A stretch of DNA of 64,000 bases, from the NCBI RefSeq assembly GCF_000510725.1, contig NZ_AZNZ01000001.1, positions 620,001 to 684,000 of the forward strand, given 5' to 3'. The position numbers were made by a program, and so were the translations under genes. The notes under the pieces were generated by a model that ran no database searches, was not told the DNA's origin, and saw only the letters and a list, made by a program, of their open reading frames with translations. This DNA is from Pseudoxanthomonas sp. J31 (GTDB lineage: Bacteria > Pseudomonadota > Gammaproteobacteria > Xanthomonadales > Xanthomonadaceae). Shown one piece after another: positions 1 to 10,080 of the stretch; position 1 is the first letter of the stretch; every line of letters starts with the position of its first letter.

Positions 1-791
1 TGCGCGCCTACCGCGGCAGCAGCCAGCCGAAGAAGCTGGCGCCGCACTTCCCCGAGGACGAGGTCGGCCAGCTGGCCGAGGCGCTGGACGACTACGCCAC
101 CCGGCTGACCGAGGTGGTGCAGCGCGACCGCGAGTTCAACGCCGACGTCAGCCACGAGCTGCGCACCCCGCTGGCGGTGATCAAGGGTGCGGTGGAACTG
201 CTGCTGTCGCGCCCGGACCTGGACGAGCGCACCCGCGCCCGGCTGCTGCGCATCCAACGCGCCGAGCAGCAGTGCAGCGACCTGATCGGCTCGCTGCTGC
301 TGCTGTCGCGCAACGAGCGTGGCCAGGGCCGCAGCGACGTGGCCGTGGTCGCCGAGCAGCTGCTGGAATCGCACCGCGCGCAGCTGGGCGGCAAGTCGCT
401 GGAGCTGCGCCTGGAAGGGCGTGAGGGCGAGCTGGTGGTGGAGGCGCCGGAGGCGGCGCTGTCGGTGGCGCTGGGCAACCTGATCGGCAACGCGGTCAAG
501 TACACGCCTTCCGGCGAGGTGCGGGTGCGGCTGCTGCCGGGCGCGGTGCAGGTGGTCGACACCGGGCCCGGGCTCAGCAGCGAGGATGCGGCCGGCCTGT
601 TCCGCCGCGGCTACCGCGGCACCCACGCCGGGCATTCGCAGGGCGCGGGCATCGGCCTGTCGATCGTCAGCCGGCTGTGCGAGCTGTACGGCTGGGAGGT
701 CAGCGTCAGGCCGCGCGAGGACGGCCAGCACGGCGTGGTCGCGACCCTGGCCTTCGGCGGCCGCGGGGCGGCCGCGGTGCGCGCCGGCTAG
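1..791 (+). CDS. Sensor histidine kinase, C-terminal part (5' end outside window)
   Basis: The reading frame is open from the window edge (codons in phase from base 3) and gives 262 residues. It shows the full catalytic core of a two-component kinase. The H-box SHELRTP has its phospho-acceptor His codon at 153-155. An N-box-like NLIGNAVKYTP, a G1-like VVDTGPGL and a G2-like GAGIGLSIV follow. The residues before the H-box look like the end of a HAMP/coiled linker, so the membrane and sensing parts lie upstream, out of view. The stop codon overlaps the stop of the convergent DUF4124 gene. No response regulator is visible here, so the stimulus and partner cannot be named. Confidence 0.93.
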   Translation, partial: RAYRGSSQPKKLAPHFPEDEVGQLAEALDDYATRLTEVVQRDREFNADVSHELRTPLAVIKGAVELLLSRPDLDERTRARLLRIQRAEQQCSDLIGSLLLLSRNERGQGRSDVAVVAEQLLESHRAQLGGKSLELRLEGREGELVVEAPEAALSVALGNLIGNAVKYTPSGEVRVRLLPGAVQVVDTGPGLSSEDAAGLFRRGYRGTHAGHSQGAGIGLSIVSRLCELYGWEVSVRPREDGQHGVVATLAFGGRGAAAVRAG

Positions 792-1573
792 AGCTTCAGC
801 CACAGGCAGCCGAAGCGGCGCTGCAGGCCGAACACGGTCCGCGCCGGCGTCGCCGTGCCCGGCAAGGCCTGCTCCACGCGCAGGCCCACCGTGCGCGGCG
901 CCGGTGGCGGCGCGGCGGTGGAGGCCAGCAGTACCGGCTCTGCCGCTGCCTGCGCCAGTGCTTCATCCGCACTGCCGCGCGCGCTGCCCGTGCCGCCGCC
1001 GTCCATGCGCATCCAGTCCGGCAGCCAGCGTGCGGCTTCCGGCGGCGCCGATCCGGACATGCCCGCAAGCTCCGGCACCGGCTCCCGTTCCGGTTCCGCC
1101 ACCGCCGGCGGCGGCTCGCTGGCCGGCGCCGCGGACAGCACCGGGACGATGCCGAGCACCGGCCGCGCCGCGATCCGTTCCAGCCGATCCAGCACCCGTG
1201 CGGCCGCGCGCCCGGAGACGCCGACCCAGTCGTACAGGCTCGAGAGACGGTTGCCGTCGCGGGTGGCGAGGGCGCGGTTGAGCCGCCCGGCCAGCTGCGA
1301 CGGGGTGCGCGGGCAGCCGCCGGGGGGCGGAGTCTGCCCCGCGCCGCCGGCGGGGCCGTCGGCCGGCGCATCCGGCGTGGACGGGGTCGGCGCCAGGAAT
1401 TCTTCCGGCGCGGTCGGCACCGCACCCAGCTCGCTGCAGCGGCGGTCGGTGAACACGCTGCGTCCGGCCGGGTCGACGCAGCGCTTGATGCTGTCCTGCG
1501 CGAGTGCGGGTGCCGCCGCGGCGGCCAGCGCGGCAAGGGCAAGGCGGGGCAGGGGCGGCAGCCGGCAGGACAT
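788..1573 (-). CDS. DUF4124 domain-containing exported protein
   Basis: A 261-residue protein with a clear Sec-type signal peptide: a basic start, an Ala/Leu core and likely cleavage after ALA near residue 25. A short DUF4124-like module follows directly (KRCVDPAGRSVFTDRRC), with paired cysteines that could form a disulfide in the periplasm. The rest is Pro/Ala-rich and low in complexity, apart from a C-terminal patch (VEQALPGTATPARTVFGLQ) that looks folded. Function is unknown. DUF4124 proteins are common and uncharacterised in this family. It lies 48 bases downstream of metF on the same strand and may be read through from it. The last bases overlap the stop of the facing histidine kinase gene. 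Confidence 0.8.
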   Translation of the reverse strand: MSCRLPPLPRLALAALAAAAAPALAQDSIKRCVDPAGRSVFTDRRCSELGAVPTAPEEFLAPTPSTPDAPADGPAGGAGQTPPPGGCPRTPSQLAGRLNRALATRDGNRLSSLYDWVGVSGRAAARVLDRLERIAARPVLGIVPVLSAAPASEPPPAVAEPEREPVPELAGMSGSAPPEAARWLPDWMRMDGGGTGSARGSADEALAQAAAEPVLLASTAAPPPAPRTVGLRVEQALPGTATPARTVFGLQRRFGCLWLKL

Positions 1574-1621
1574 GCGCCCGAGCCTAGCGACGCCCCCCGT
1601 GCACGGGAGGCGAACGCCGGG

Positions 1622-2446
1622 TCAGGCCAGCCGCTGCAGCACGGTTTCGGTCGGCCGGGCCAGGTTGAGGGTGTAGAAGTGCAGGGCCGGAGCGCCGCCC
1701 GCGACCAGCCGCCGGCACAGGTCGGCGACCACGTCGGCCCCGAACTCGCGCACCGCCGCCAGGTCGTCGCCATAGGCCTGCATGCGCCGGGCGATCCAGC
1801 GCGGGATCTCCGCGCCGCAGGCCTCGGAGAAGCGCTTGAGCTGGGTGAAGTTCGAGATCGGCATGATCCCGGGCACGATCGGCACCTCCACGCCCAGCCG
1901 GCGCGCGTCGTCGACGAAGCGGAAGTAGGCGTCGGCGTTGTAGAAGTACTGGGTGATCGCGGCGTCGGCGCCGGCCTCGACCTTGGCCTTGAAGTGGCGC
2001 AGGTCGGCCAGCGCGTCCTCGGCCTGGGGATGGGTTTCCGGGTAGGCCGCCACCTCGATGCGGAAGTGGTCGCCGTGCTCGGCGCGGATCAGCTGCACCA
2101 GCTCGGCGGCGTAACGCAGGTCGCCGGGATGGCCCATGCCCGATGGCAGGTCGCCGCGCAGGGCGACGATGCGGCGGCAGCCGAGCTCGCGGTAGCGCCG
2201 CAGCAGTTCGCGGATCTCCTCGCGGCTGCCGCCCACGCAGGACACGTGCGGCGCAGCCTCGAACCCATGGTGCTGGTTGAGGTGGCGCACGGTGTCGGCG
2301 GTGTAGCTGAGGGTGGAGCCACCGGCGCCGAAGGTGCAGGAGACGTATTCGGGGCCCCAGGCCGCCAGGCGGCTGGCGGCGCGGTCCAGCTGCGCGCGCT
2401 GCTCGTCGGTCTTGGGCGGATAGAACTCGAAGCTGATCGGCGTCAT
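1622..2446 (-). CDS. metF: Methylenetetrahydrofolate reductase (MetF)
   Basis: A flavoprotein that reduces 5,10-methylene-THF to 5-methyl-THF, the methyl donor for homocysteine remethylation. The start at 2446 gives 274 residues beginning MTPISFEFYPPKT, the usual family N-terminus, whose Glu is the conserved catalytic acid of MetF proteins. An in-frame upstream codon at 2473 would add nine atypical residues and is rejected. Conserved segments include ALRGDLP and VPGIMPISNF. ahcY and metK, which act in the same methyl cycle, are nearby but not in this transcription unit. The leader is too short to hold a riboswitch. Confidence 0.95.
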   Translation of the reverse strand: MTPISFEFYPPKTDEQRAQLDRAASRLAAWGPEYVSCTFGAGGSTLSYTADTVRHLNQHHGFEAAPHVSCVGGSREEIRELLRRYRELGCRRIVALRGDLPSGMGHPGDLRYAAELVQLIRAEHGDHFRIEVAAYPETHPQAEDALADLRHFKAKVEAGADAAITQYFYNADAYFRFVDDARRLGVEVPIVPGIMPISNFTQLKRFSEACGAEIPRWIARRMQAYGDDLAAVREFGADVVADLCRRLVAGGAPALHFYTLNLARPTETVLQRLA

Positions 2447-2472
2447 CGCGGCATTTCCCGAGGGGCGCCGCA

Positions 2473-2478
2473 ATCATA
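2473..2478 (-). promoter_or_regulatory. Candidate -10 element for metF
   Basis: Read on the minus strand this is TATGAT, about 27 bases before the metF start, in a short AT-rich patch of otherwise GC-rich DNA. No good -35 element is seen. It implies a leader of about 20 bases. Confidence 0.35.
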
Positions 2479-2508
2479 TCTCTTTATCGCGATGGATGGG
2501 TAGAAGCC

Positions 2509-2634
2509 GTGATTGGTGATTGGTGATTGGTGATTCGTGATTGGTGATTCGTGATTGGAGGGCCGGGACCCCGGGGTTGGGGCGCAGGGGGATGCCTTGC
2601 TTTTTCGAATGACGAATGACGAATCACGAATCAC
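2509..2634. repeat. Heptamer array GTGATT(G/C) with inverted partner array
   Basis: Seven consecutive copies of GTGATTG/GTGATTC run from 2509 to 2557. About 50 bases later, four consecutive copies of GAATGAC/GAATCAC (2607-2634) carry the reverse complement of the same unit. The two arms could fold into a long imperfect hairpin. The block sits between the divergently read metF and DUF3228 genes. A shorter array of the same unit occurs at 14680-14705, so this is a dispersed repeat family. Confidence 0.85.
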
Positions 2635-2649
2635 AGCCCAAAATGGGCC

Positions 2650-3207
2650 ATGCGCATCGTAATGACCCCCTTCGCCCGCACCCGCCTGTTCCCGCGCCAG
2701 CCGCGGGGCAACACCATCCGCGACTGCAGCGCCGAGGAGTTCGAGCGCTACCTCAACGAGCATCCGCCGCTGAAGGTGCTCGACGGCTACGCGCCGTTCT
2801 GCAAGCTGCACGTGCACCGCAACTGGACCAGCACCCGCTGCCTGACGGTGCCGATCACCGATGCCAACCGGCACCTGCTGCGCTCGGCCTACGAGGCGCG
2901 CACCCGCGAGGAGCTGCCGGTGCTGGTGCGGTGGTTCGAGGGGGTGGAGCCGCCGGTGGCCAACTACCTGATCCCGATCCTGTACAGCGCCGAGCAACTG
3001 GCGAAGGAAGGCAGCCCGATCGACGGCGACTGGGGCATCGTCGGCTGCCTGTACACCATGGAGCCGGAGGAAATCCCGATGGCGCCCATCACCATGATGC
3101 GCAACGCGCTGGGCGTGGAGGAGGGCGGCTCGGGCGTGCCGCTGGACCGCGAGGCCTACCGCCGCAGCGTGGAGTTCTGGGAAAACAACGCCAACTGGCG
3201 GCCCTGA
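2650..3207 (+). CDS. DUF3228 family protein
   Basis: A 185-residue soluble protein with no signal peptide or membrane segment, matching the size and style of the DUF3228 family. It starts MRIVMTPFARTRLFPR and has a conserved-looking middle (ILYSAEQLAKEG, then DWGIVGCLY and EEIPMAPITMMRNALG). Its biochemical role is not known. An alternative ATG lies four codons in (2662), and neither has a strong Shine-Dalgarno sequence. The gene follows the heptamer repeat array directly, so its promoter must lie in or next to the repeat. It interrupts the stretch between metF and ahcY. Confidence 0.8.
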   Translation: MRIVMTPFARTRLFPRQPRGNTIRDCSAEEFERYLNEHPPLKVLDGYAPFCKLHVHRNWTSTRCLTVPITDANRHLLRSAYEARTREELPVLVRWFEGVEPPVANYLIPILYSAEQLAKEGSPIDGDWGIVGCLYTMEPEEIPMAPITMMRNALGVEEGGSGVPLDREAYRRSVEFWENNANWRP

Positions 3208-3346
3208 ACCGCCGCCGCCGCGGTCCGTGGCCCGGCCGGGCTTCAGGACCGGGCGGTCGCGGCCGATCTAGAGGTGCCAGCCCCGCGCGGGGGATGGTCC
3301 GGCGCGCCCGCTGCCGGCGCGAACCTGCCACTGCCGATCCGAGCGC

Positions 3347-4039
3347 ATGAGCATCTTCCCGATCGTCATGATGACCGTCCTGGCCATCTGGGCCGCCTGC
3401 GCCACGGCGCTGGCGGTCATCGGCGCGCGCCGGCTGCGGCGCGAGCGCAGCGCGCACGGCCAGGCCCAGGACCGCATCGCCCGCTACCGCGCCGCGCTGC
3501 GCCGGACCGAGGAGAAGGCGCAGTCGCTGGCGCTGCAGCTGGAGGCCCTCCAGCGCGAGCACGCGGCCCTGCGCCGCGAGCTGGAGGAAAGCGAGGCCGA
3601 GCCGGAGGAACGGCCGGTGCCGACGGTGATGATCGACTGCCTGGACATCTCCGGCGAGATCGGCACCCTGTTCGAGCACGTGGCCCGGGTCGCGACCGCG
3701 ATCCGCGACTACAGCGCCTACACCCGCGGCCACTACGGGCCGGAGCACAGCAAGGCGCGCTACGACCTGCTGTGGCTGTCCGACTGCCTGCACACCTTCG
3801 ACCGGGTCGGCAAGGCCCTGGCCGCCGGCAGCCAGCGCTCGCTGTCGGCCGCCTGCCAGGAGCTGCTGCAGATGTACGACACCTACCTCACCGACAGCTC
3901 CGGCTACGACAGCCGCGACACCTTCCGCCGCCTGTCCGACCGGGTGCCGCTGACCGGCGTTTCCGAGGCGATCCGCTCGATCGTGATGAAGACGGCGGCC
4001 ACGCCGGAGGAGATCGCCGCCGCCCAGCGCATGGTCTGA
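3347..4039 (+). CDS. Hypothetical membrane-anchored coiled-coil protein
   Basis: A 230-residue protein that I do not recognise. Residues about 5-25 form a single hydrophobic segment (IVMMTVLAIWAACATALAVI), followed by a basic stretch that suggests an N-terminal anchor with the bulk in the cytoplasm. Residues about 30-88 are rich in Arg, Glu and Leu with heptad spacing and should form a coiled coil. The C-terminal half (from PTVMIDCLDISGEIG) looks globular and helical. The spacing from DUF3228 (139 bases) does not suggest tight coupling. It faces ahcY across a shared hairpin. Confidence 0.65.
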   Translation: MSIFPIVMMTVLAIWAACATALAVIGARRLRRERSAHGQAQDRIARYRAALRRTEEKAQSLALQLEALQREHAALRRELEESEAEPEERPVPTVMIDCLDISGEIGTLFEHVARVATAIRDYSAYTRGHYGPEHSKARYDLLWLSDCLHTFDRVGKALAAGSQRSLSAACQELLQMYDTYLTDSSGYDSRDTFRRLSDRVPLTGVSEAIRSIVMKTAATPEEIAAAQRMV

Positions 4040-4055
4040 GCCGCGCGCAAACGGA

Positions 4056-4079
4056 AACGGGCGCCTCGCGGCGCCCGTT
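4056..4079. terminator. Bidirectional hairpin between convergent genes
   Basis: A perfect 10-bp stem (AACGGGCGCC with GGCGCCCGTT, loop TCGC) lies between the stop of the 3347-4039 gene and the stop of ahcY. It lacks a long T tract, so termination could be weak or factor-assisted. Confidence 0.6.
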
Positions 4080-4103
4080 CCGTGTTCCGTCCCGGGGGAC
4101 AGG

Positions 4104-5549
<1,446 letters not shown>

Positions 5550-5587
5550 TGCATGCTCCGGAGGAAAGGGGGAGTCCCCAGTGGTCC

Positions 5588-5694
5588 GGGCGCCGTTGTC
5601 GCGGAAGATGCGCGTCGAGCCTGGCCAAGTCCGGCCCGGCTGGCGGGCGGTGGCGGGAAACCCGCGCGATCCTTGGTCGCAGCGCCCCTCGACG
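5588..5694 (-). ncRNA. SAH (S-adenosylhomocysteine) riboswitch upstream of ahcY
   Basis: On the minus strand the leader contains the hallmark blocks of the SAH riboswitch in order. P1 pairs CGTCGAG (5694-5688) with CTCGACG (5619-5613), 7 bp. The conserved GGCGCTGCGACC follows. A second helix pairs CCAAG (5676-5672) with CTTGG (5629-5625), followed by GCCAGGCTCG. The distal AACGGCGCC allows a pseudoknot of GGCGC (5686-5682) with GCGCC (5593-5589). In this family, SAH binding turns expression on. Downstream, a small GGGG/CCCC hairpin with a T-rich side (about 5565-5580) could be part of the expression platform. Confidence 0.9.
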
Positions 5695-5704
5695 GCGCCG
5701 GCGC

Positions 5705-5710
5705 ATTATA
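5705..5710 (-). promoter_or_regulatory. -10 element of the ahcY promoter
   Basis: A perfect TATAAT on the minus strand. Transcription would begin about 5698, a few bases before the first P1 base of the SAH riboswitch (5694), which is the spacing expected. A convincing -35 hexamer is not visible. Confidence 0.65.
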
Positions 5711-5941
5711 TCGGCGCATCCGGATCGGGGGATGAACCCGGCGCGGCAGGGGGCCGCATCCGGGCTTCGGCCAGCCGGGTCGCGCTCCGGCGCGGGGAGC
5801 CGCCCCGCGTGGCCTGCGACCGGGCCGGCCCCGATGCGCGGCACGGCGACGGTTTCCGATACGCCTGAAACTTTTGCGGCGCCGCACAACCCCCGGCTAA
5901 GCTGCCAGATCGCTGGTCAAAGCAGAGCCGTGCGCGTGCCG

Positions 5942-8656
5942 ATGAACGCTCCCCGCAACCTCGAGTTTGCTCCACCGGATCTTCCCCTGCGCGACGACGT
6001 GCGCCGCCTCGGCGCGCTGGTCGGCGAGATGCTCGCCGAACAGGAGTCGCCGGCGTTCCTGGAGGAAGTGGAGCGGGTGCGCACCACGGCCATCGCCCGC
6101 CGCCAGAACGGCGGCGGCATGGCCTCGCTGTCGGCGCTGCTGGACGGCCTGGAGCCGGCCCATGCCCAAGCCCTGGTGCGCGCCTTCAGCACCTACTTCC
6201 AGGTGGTGAACATCGCCGAGCGCGTGCACCGCATCCGCCGCCGCCGCGACTACCAGCGCGCCGGCGGCGACAAGGCGCAGCCGGACAGCCTGCTCGATGC
6301 CCTGCGCCGCCTGCGCGCGGCCGGGGTGGAACCGACCGAGCTGCTGGAATGGCTGGAGCGGATCGACATCGAGCCGGTGTTCACCGCGCATCCGACCGAG
6401 GCGGTGCGGCGCGCGCTGCTGGAGAAGGAACAGATCATGGTGGCGGCGCTGATCGACGACCTCGACGGCAACCGCACCCCGGGCGAGCGCGCCGCCGACC
6501 TGGCGCGCTTCCGCATGGCCCTGACCTCGACCTGGCAGACCGCCGATTCCTCGCCGGTGCGCCCGACCGTGGACGACGAGCGCGAGCACGTCGGCTTCTA
6601 CCTGACCGAGGTGCTGTACCGGATCATGCCGGTGTTCTACGAGACCCTGGAGCACGCGCTGGGCGATACCTTCGGCATCGCCACCGAGCTGCCGCGCCTG
6701 CTGCGCTTCGGTACCTGGGTCGGCGGCGACATGGACGGCAACCCGAACGTCGACGCCAACACCATCCGCAACACCCTCGACGCCCAGCGCCGCGCGATCC
6801 TGGGCAAGTACGCGGCCGAGCTGCAGCAGCTGGCCAGCGTGCTGACCCAGAGCACGGGCGTGGTCGGGGTGGACGCGGCGGTGCTGGAGCGGCTGGAGCA
6901 GTACCGCGCGCTGCTGCCGCAGGCGGCCGCCGCCAGCCGCCCGCGCCACGCCGACATGCCCTACCGCCTGCTGCTGGAGCTGATGCGCGCGCGCCTGCTG
7001 GCCACGCTGGAGGACCAGGCCAGCGGCTACGGTTCGCCGGAGGAGTTCGCCGCCGACCTGGACCTGGTCCGCAAGAGCCTGGAGCACAACCGCGGCGTGC
7101 ACGCCGGCTGGTTCTCGGTGCGGCGCCTGGTGTGGCGCCTGCGTACCTTCGGCTTCCACCTGGCACGCCTGGACGTGCGCCAGGAATCGACCGTGCACGC
7201 GCGCGCCATCGCCGCCGCGCTCGGCGACGAACAATGGGAGAGCCGCGACCCGGTCGAGCAGGCGCGGATCCTGGCTGGGCATGCCGGCGCCGGCCAGCCG
7301 CTGCCGCAGGCCGGCGACGAGGGCAACCGGCGCCTGGACGCGGTGTTCGGCGCCCTGGTCGACGCCCGCCGCCGCCACGGGCCCGACGCGCTGGGCGCCT
7401 ACATCATCAGCATGGCGCGCAGCCGCGCCGACGTGCTGGCGGTGCTGGCCCTGGCCCGCCGCGGCGGCCTGGTGGACGAGGCCGGCCGGGTGCCGCTGGA
7501 CATCGCCCCGCTGTTCGAGACCGTGGACGACCTGCGCCACGGCCCGGCCACCCTGCGCGACCTGCTGGCCGACCCGGTGTACCGCGAACACCTGCAGGCG
7601 CGCGGCAACGTGCAGATGGTGATGCTGGGCTACTCGGACAGCGGCAAGGACGGCGGCATCGCCGCCTCGCGCTGGAGCCTGCAGCGCGCCCAGGTGGAGC
7701 TGCTGCAGGTGGCCGAGGAGCATGGCATCCGCCTGACCTTCTTCCACGGCCGCGGCGGCTCGCTCAGCCGCGGCGGCAGCAAGACCACCCGCGCGGTTGA
7801 CGCCTCGCCGCGCGGCAGCGTCGACGGCCGCCTGCGCGTGACCGAGCAGGGCGAGGCCATCCACCGCAAGTTCGGCATCCGCGCCCTGGCCCTGCGCTCG
7901 CTGGAGCAGACCACCGGCGCGGTGCTGGTCTCCAGCATCCGCCCGCGCCCGCCGGAGCCGCGCGAGGCGCGCTGGCGCGAGGTGATGGATACCGTGGCCG
8001 AGGCCAGCAGCGTGGCCTACCGCGCCCTGGTCGGGGCGCCGCGGTTCATGGACTACTTCCGCAGTGCCACCCCGATCGACGTGATCGAGCGCATGACCCT
8101 CGGCTCGCGGCCCTCGCGCCGGCTGGGCGAGGACGCGGCCCTGTCCAACCTGCGCGCGATCCCGTGGGTGTTCGCCTGGAGCCAGGCGCGCGCGGTGATC
8201 CCCGGCTGGTTCGGCGTGGGCAGCGGCCTGCAGGCGGCGGTGGAGCGGCACGGCGAGGAGGTGCTGCGCGAAATGGCCGCCGACTGGCCGTTCTTCCGCA
8301 CCTTCCTGGACGACATCTCCATGGTCCTGGCCAAGGGCGACATGGGCATCGCCGAGATGTTCTCGCGCCTGGCCGGGGATGAGCTGCACGCGCAGTTCTT
8401 CCCGCGCATCCGCGACGAGCACGCGCGCACCCGCGACTGGGTGCTCCGCCTGAACGGGCACGAGTTCCTGCTCCAGCATGACCAGCGCCTGGCCCTGTCG
8501 ATCCGCCTGCGCAACCCGTACGTGGACCCGATCAGCGTGCTCCAGGCCGACCTGCTGCGGCGCTGGCGCACCAGCGGGCGCGAGGACGATGCCCTGCTGC
8601 GGGCGCTGGTGGCCAGCGTCAACGGCGTATCCCAGGGCGTGCAGAACACCGGCTGA
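5942..8656 (+). CDS. ppc: Phosphoenolpyruvate carboxylase
   Basis: Carboxylates PEP to oxaloacetate to replenish the TCA cycle. The start at 5942 ([13 protein letters not shown]) gives 904 residues, the normal bacterial length. Upstream in-frame sequence antisense to ahcY is not credible coding. Catalytic landmarks are [12 protein letters not shown] (His about residue 150), [43 protein letters not shown] and [15 protein letters not shown], ending in the typical QNTG. The GRGGS motif is followed by SKTTRA rather than the PTYRA-like sequence I expect from enteric enzymes. The gene is divergent from ahcY across 392 bases that hold the riboswitch; nothing clear beyond a weak AT patch (about 5866-5905) is seen on the ppc side. 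Confidence 0.96.
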   Translation: MNAPRNLEFAPPDLPLRDDVRRLGALVGEMLAEQESPAFLEEVERVRTTAIARRQNGGGMASLSALLDGLEPAHAQALVRAFSTYFQVVNIAERVHRIRRRRDYQRAGGDKAQPDSLLDALRRLRAAGVEPTELLEWLERIDIEPVFTAHPTEAVRRALLEKEQIMVAALIDDLDGNRTPGERAADLARFRMALTSTWQTADSSPVRPTVDDEREHVGFYLTEVLYRIMPVFYETLEHALGDTFGIATELPRLLRFGTWVGGDMDGNPNVDANTIRNTLDAQRRAILGKYAAELQQLASVLTQSTGVVGVDAAVLERLEQYRALLPQAAAASRPRHADMPYRLLLELMRARLLATLEDQASGYGSPEEFAADLDLVRKSLEHNRGVHAGWFSVRRLVWRLRTFGFHLARLDVRQESTVHARAIAAALGDEQWESRDPVEQARILAGHAGAGQPLPQAGDEGNRRLDAVFGALVDARRRHGPDALGAYIISMARSRADVLAVLALARRGGLVDEAGRVPLDIAPLFETVDDLRHGPATLRDLLADPVYREHLQARGNVQMVMLGYSDSGKDGGIAASRWSLQRAQVELLQVAEEHGIRLTFFHGRGGSLSRGGSKTTRAVDASPRGSVDGRLRVTEQGEAIHRKFGIRALALRSLEQTTGAVLVSSIRPRPPEPREARWREVMDTVAEASSVAYRALVGAPRFMDYFRSATPIDVIERMTLGSRPSRRLGEDAALSNLRAIPWVFAWSQARAVIPGWFGVGSGLQAAVERHGEEVLREMAADWPFFRTFLDDISMVLAKGDMGIAEMFSRLAGDELHAQFFPRIRDEHARTRDWVLRLNGHEFLLQHDQRLALSIRLRNPYVDPISVLQADLLRRWRTSGREDDALLRALVASVNGVSQGVQNTG

Positions 8657-8901
8657 GGCCGGCCCCCGCCCGGCGCGGCCGGGCCCGGGCGGCGGGGCTT
8701 GAAAGCGCCGCCGCCGTCCCCAGATTCCCGGCCGCGGCGGCGCCCACGGCCGGCCGCGGAAACACCGCTTCCACCGTCCCCCGTGTGTCTTCCGGGCCGA
8801 CCGACGGTGCTGGCCGTGCGTCCCCTTGCGTTGCCCGTGGCCGCCCGGCCGCGGGCGTGGCCCGTGGCTTGCCGCCGGCGACCGCAACGAGGAGGAGCAC
8901 G
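8657..8901. other. Non-coding spacer after ppc with hairpin-rich DNA
   Basis: Just after the ppc stop, bases about 8660-8698 form a long GC inverted repeat (CCCCGCC...GGCGGGG) that may act as a terminator, though it lacks a T tract. The rest of the spacer before the small ORF is GC-rich and shows no other feature I can support. A promoter for the downstream glycosyltransferase operon should lie here but is not obvious. Confidence 0.4.
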
Positions 8902-8973
8902 ATGAACGTAGACGTGTTGATCCTGTACCGCCACGCGCGCAGGCCGTCAGCCGGCGGCCCGGGCCGCCGCTGA
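8902..8973 (+). CDS. Candidate 23-residue small ORF / leader peptide
   Basis: An ATG with an excellent ribosome site (AGGAGG at 8890-8895, six bases before the ATG) opens a 23-residue frame, MNVDVLILYRHARRPSAGGP plus GRR, ending in TGA at 8971-8973. The stop is embedded in the GAGGAG ribosome site of the glycosyltransferase, whose ATG is at 8986, so translation of the two could be coupled. It could be a leader peptide, a small protein, or the remnant of a lost gene. I recognise no homologue. Confidence 0.45.
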   Translation: MNVDVLILYRHARRPSAGGPGRR

Positions 8974-8985
8974 GGAGGGCCCGGC

Positions 8986-10077
8986 ATGCGCATCGCCCAT
9001 ATCGCACCCCTGTACGAAGCCGTCCCGCCGCGCCTGTACGGCGGCACCGAGCGCATCGTCGCCTACCTGGCCGACGCCCAGGTGCAGCTCGGCCACGAGG
9101 TGACCGTGTTCGCCAGCGGCGACAGCCGCACCCGCGCGCGCCTGGTGGCCTGCCGCGACCAGGCCCTGCGCCTGGATCCGGAGCCGCTGAAGTCCGACGT
9201 CGCCGCGCACCTGGCCATGCTGCACGAGGTGCGCCGCCGCGCCGACGAATTCGACGTGCTGCACTTCCACGTCGACCTGTTGCACTTCCCGATGTTCGAG
9301 GACCTGGCCGGGCGCACCGTGACCACCCTGCACGGGCGGCTGGACCTGGCCGGCCTGGCCCAGGCCTACCGGCTGTGGCCGCGCTACCCGCTGGTGTCCA
9401 TCTCCGACCAGCAACGCCAGCCGCTGCGCTTCGCCAGCTGGCTGGGCACGGTGCACCACGGCCTGCCGGAGGACCTGCTGCAACCGCCGGAGTCGCCGCG
9501 CGGCGACTACCTGGCGTTCCTGGGCCGGATCTCGCCGGAGAAGCGCCCGGACCGCGCGATCGACATCGCCGCCCGCGCCGGCATGCCGCTGCGCATGGCG
9601 GCCAAGGTCGACGCGGCCGACGCGGTCTACTTCCATGACTGCATCGAGCCGATGCTGGAGGCCGAGGGCGTGGAGTTCATCGGCGAGATCGACGACGCCC
9701 ACAAGTCCGGCTTCCTCGGCCACGCCGCCGCGCTGCTGTTCCCGATCGACTGGCCCGAGCCGTTCGGCCTGGTGATGATCGAGGCCATGGCCTGCGGCAC
9801 CCCGGTGATCGCCTGGGACCACGGCTCGGTGCGCGAGGTGGTGGAGCACGGCGTCACCGGCTTCATCGTCGCCTCGATGGAGGAAGCGGTGGCCGCGGTG
9901 GAGCGCCTGCCCGAGCTGGACCGCGCCGCGATCCGCCGGGTGTTCGAGCGCCGCTTCTCGTCCACGGTGATGGCGCGCGGCTACCTGGACCTGTACCGGC
10001 GCCTGGCCACCCGCGCCACCGAGGCGGCCAACGACGCCGTGGCCGGCGACGGCGACGCGTTCGTGCGCAGGGCCTGA
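8986..10077 (+). CDS. Glycosyltransferase family 4 protein
   Basis: A 363-residue GT-B fold enzyme of the GT4 type. The N-terminal domain opens MRIAHIAPLYEAVPPRLYGG with the glycine-rich acceptor loop (GGTERIVAYLADA). The C-terminal nucleotide-sugar domain begins around LGRISPEKRPD and carries the donor-binding segment PEPFGLVMIEAMACGTPV, including the EX7E-type glutamates. It is soluble, with no membrane segment. It is followed after 3 bases by the amylo-alpha-1,6-glucosidase-like gene, so the pair probably acts on the same glucan or glycoside. Donor and acceptor cannot be read from the sequence. Confidence 0.9.
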   Translation: MRIAHIAPLYEAVPPRLYGGTERIVAYLADAQVQLGHEVTVFASGDSRTRARLVACRDQALRLDPEPLKSDVAAHLAMLHEVRRRADEFDVLHFHVDLLHFPMFEDLAGRTVTTLHGRLDLAGLAQAYRLWPRYPLVSISDQQRQPLRFASWLGTVHHGLPEDLLQPPESPRGDYLAFLGRISPEKRPDRAIDIAARAGMPLRMAAKVDAADAVYFHDCIEPMLEAEGVEFIGEIDDAHKSGFLGHAAALLFPIDWPEPFGLVMIEAMACGTPVIAWDHGSVREVVEHGVTGFIVASMEEAVAAVERLPELDRAAIRRVFERRFSSTVMARGYLDLYRRLATRATEAANDAVAGDGDAFVRRA

Positions 10078-10080
10078 GCC

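Noticed and set aside
2509-2634. CRISPR-like array from the regular heptamers
   Set aside because: Units are 7 bases with no spacers and no cas genes nearby.
5897-9007. Long minus-strand frame opposite ppc
   Set aside because: ppc has all its catalytic motifs. The antisense product has low-complexity, His- and Gln-rich sequence and no family resemblance.
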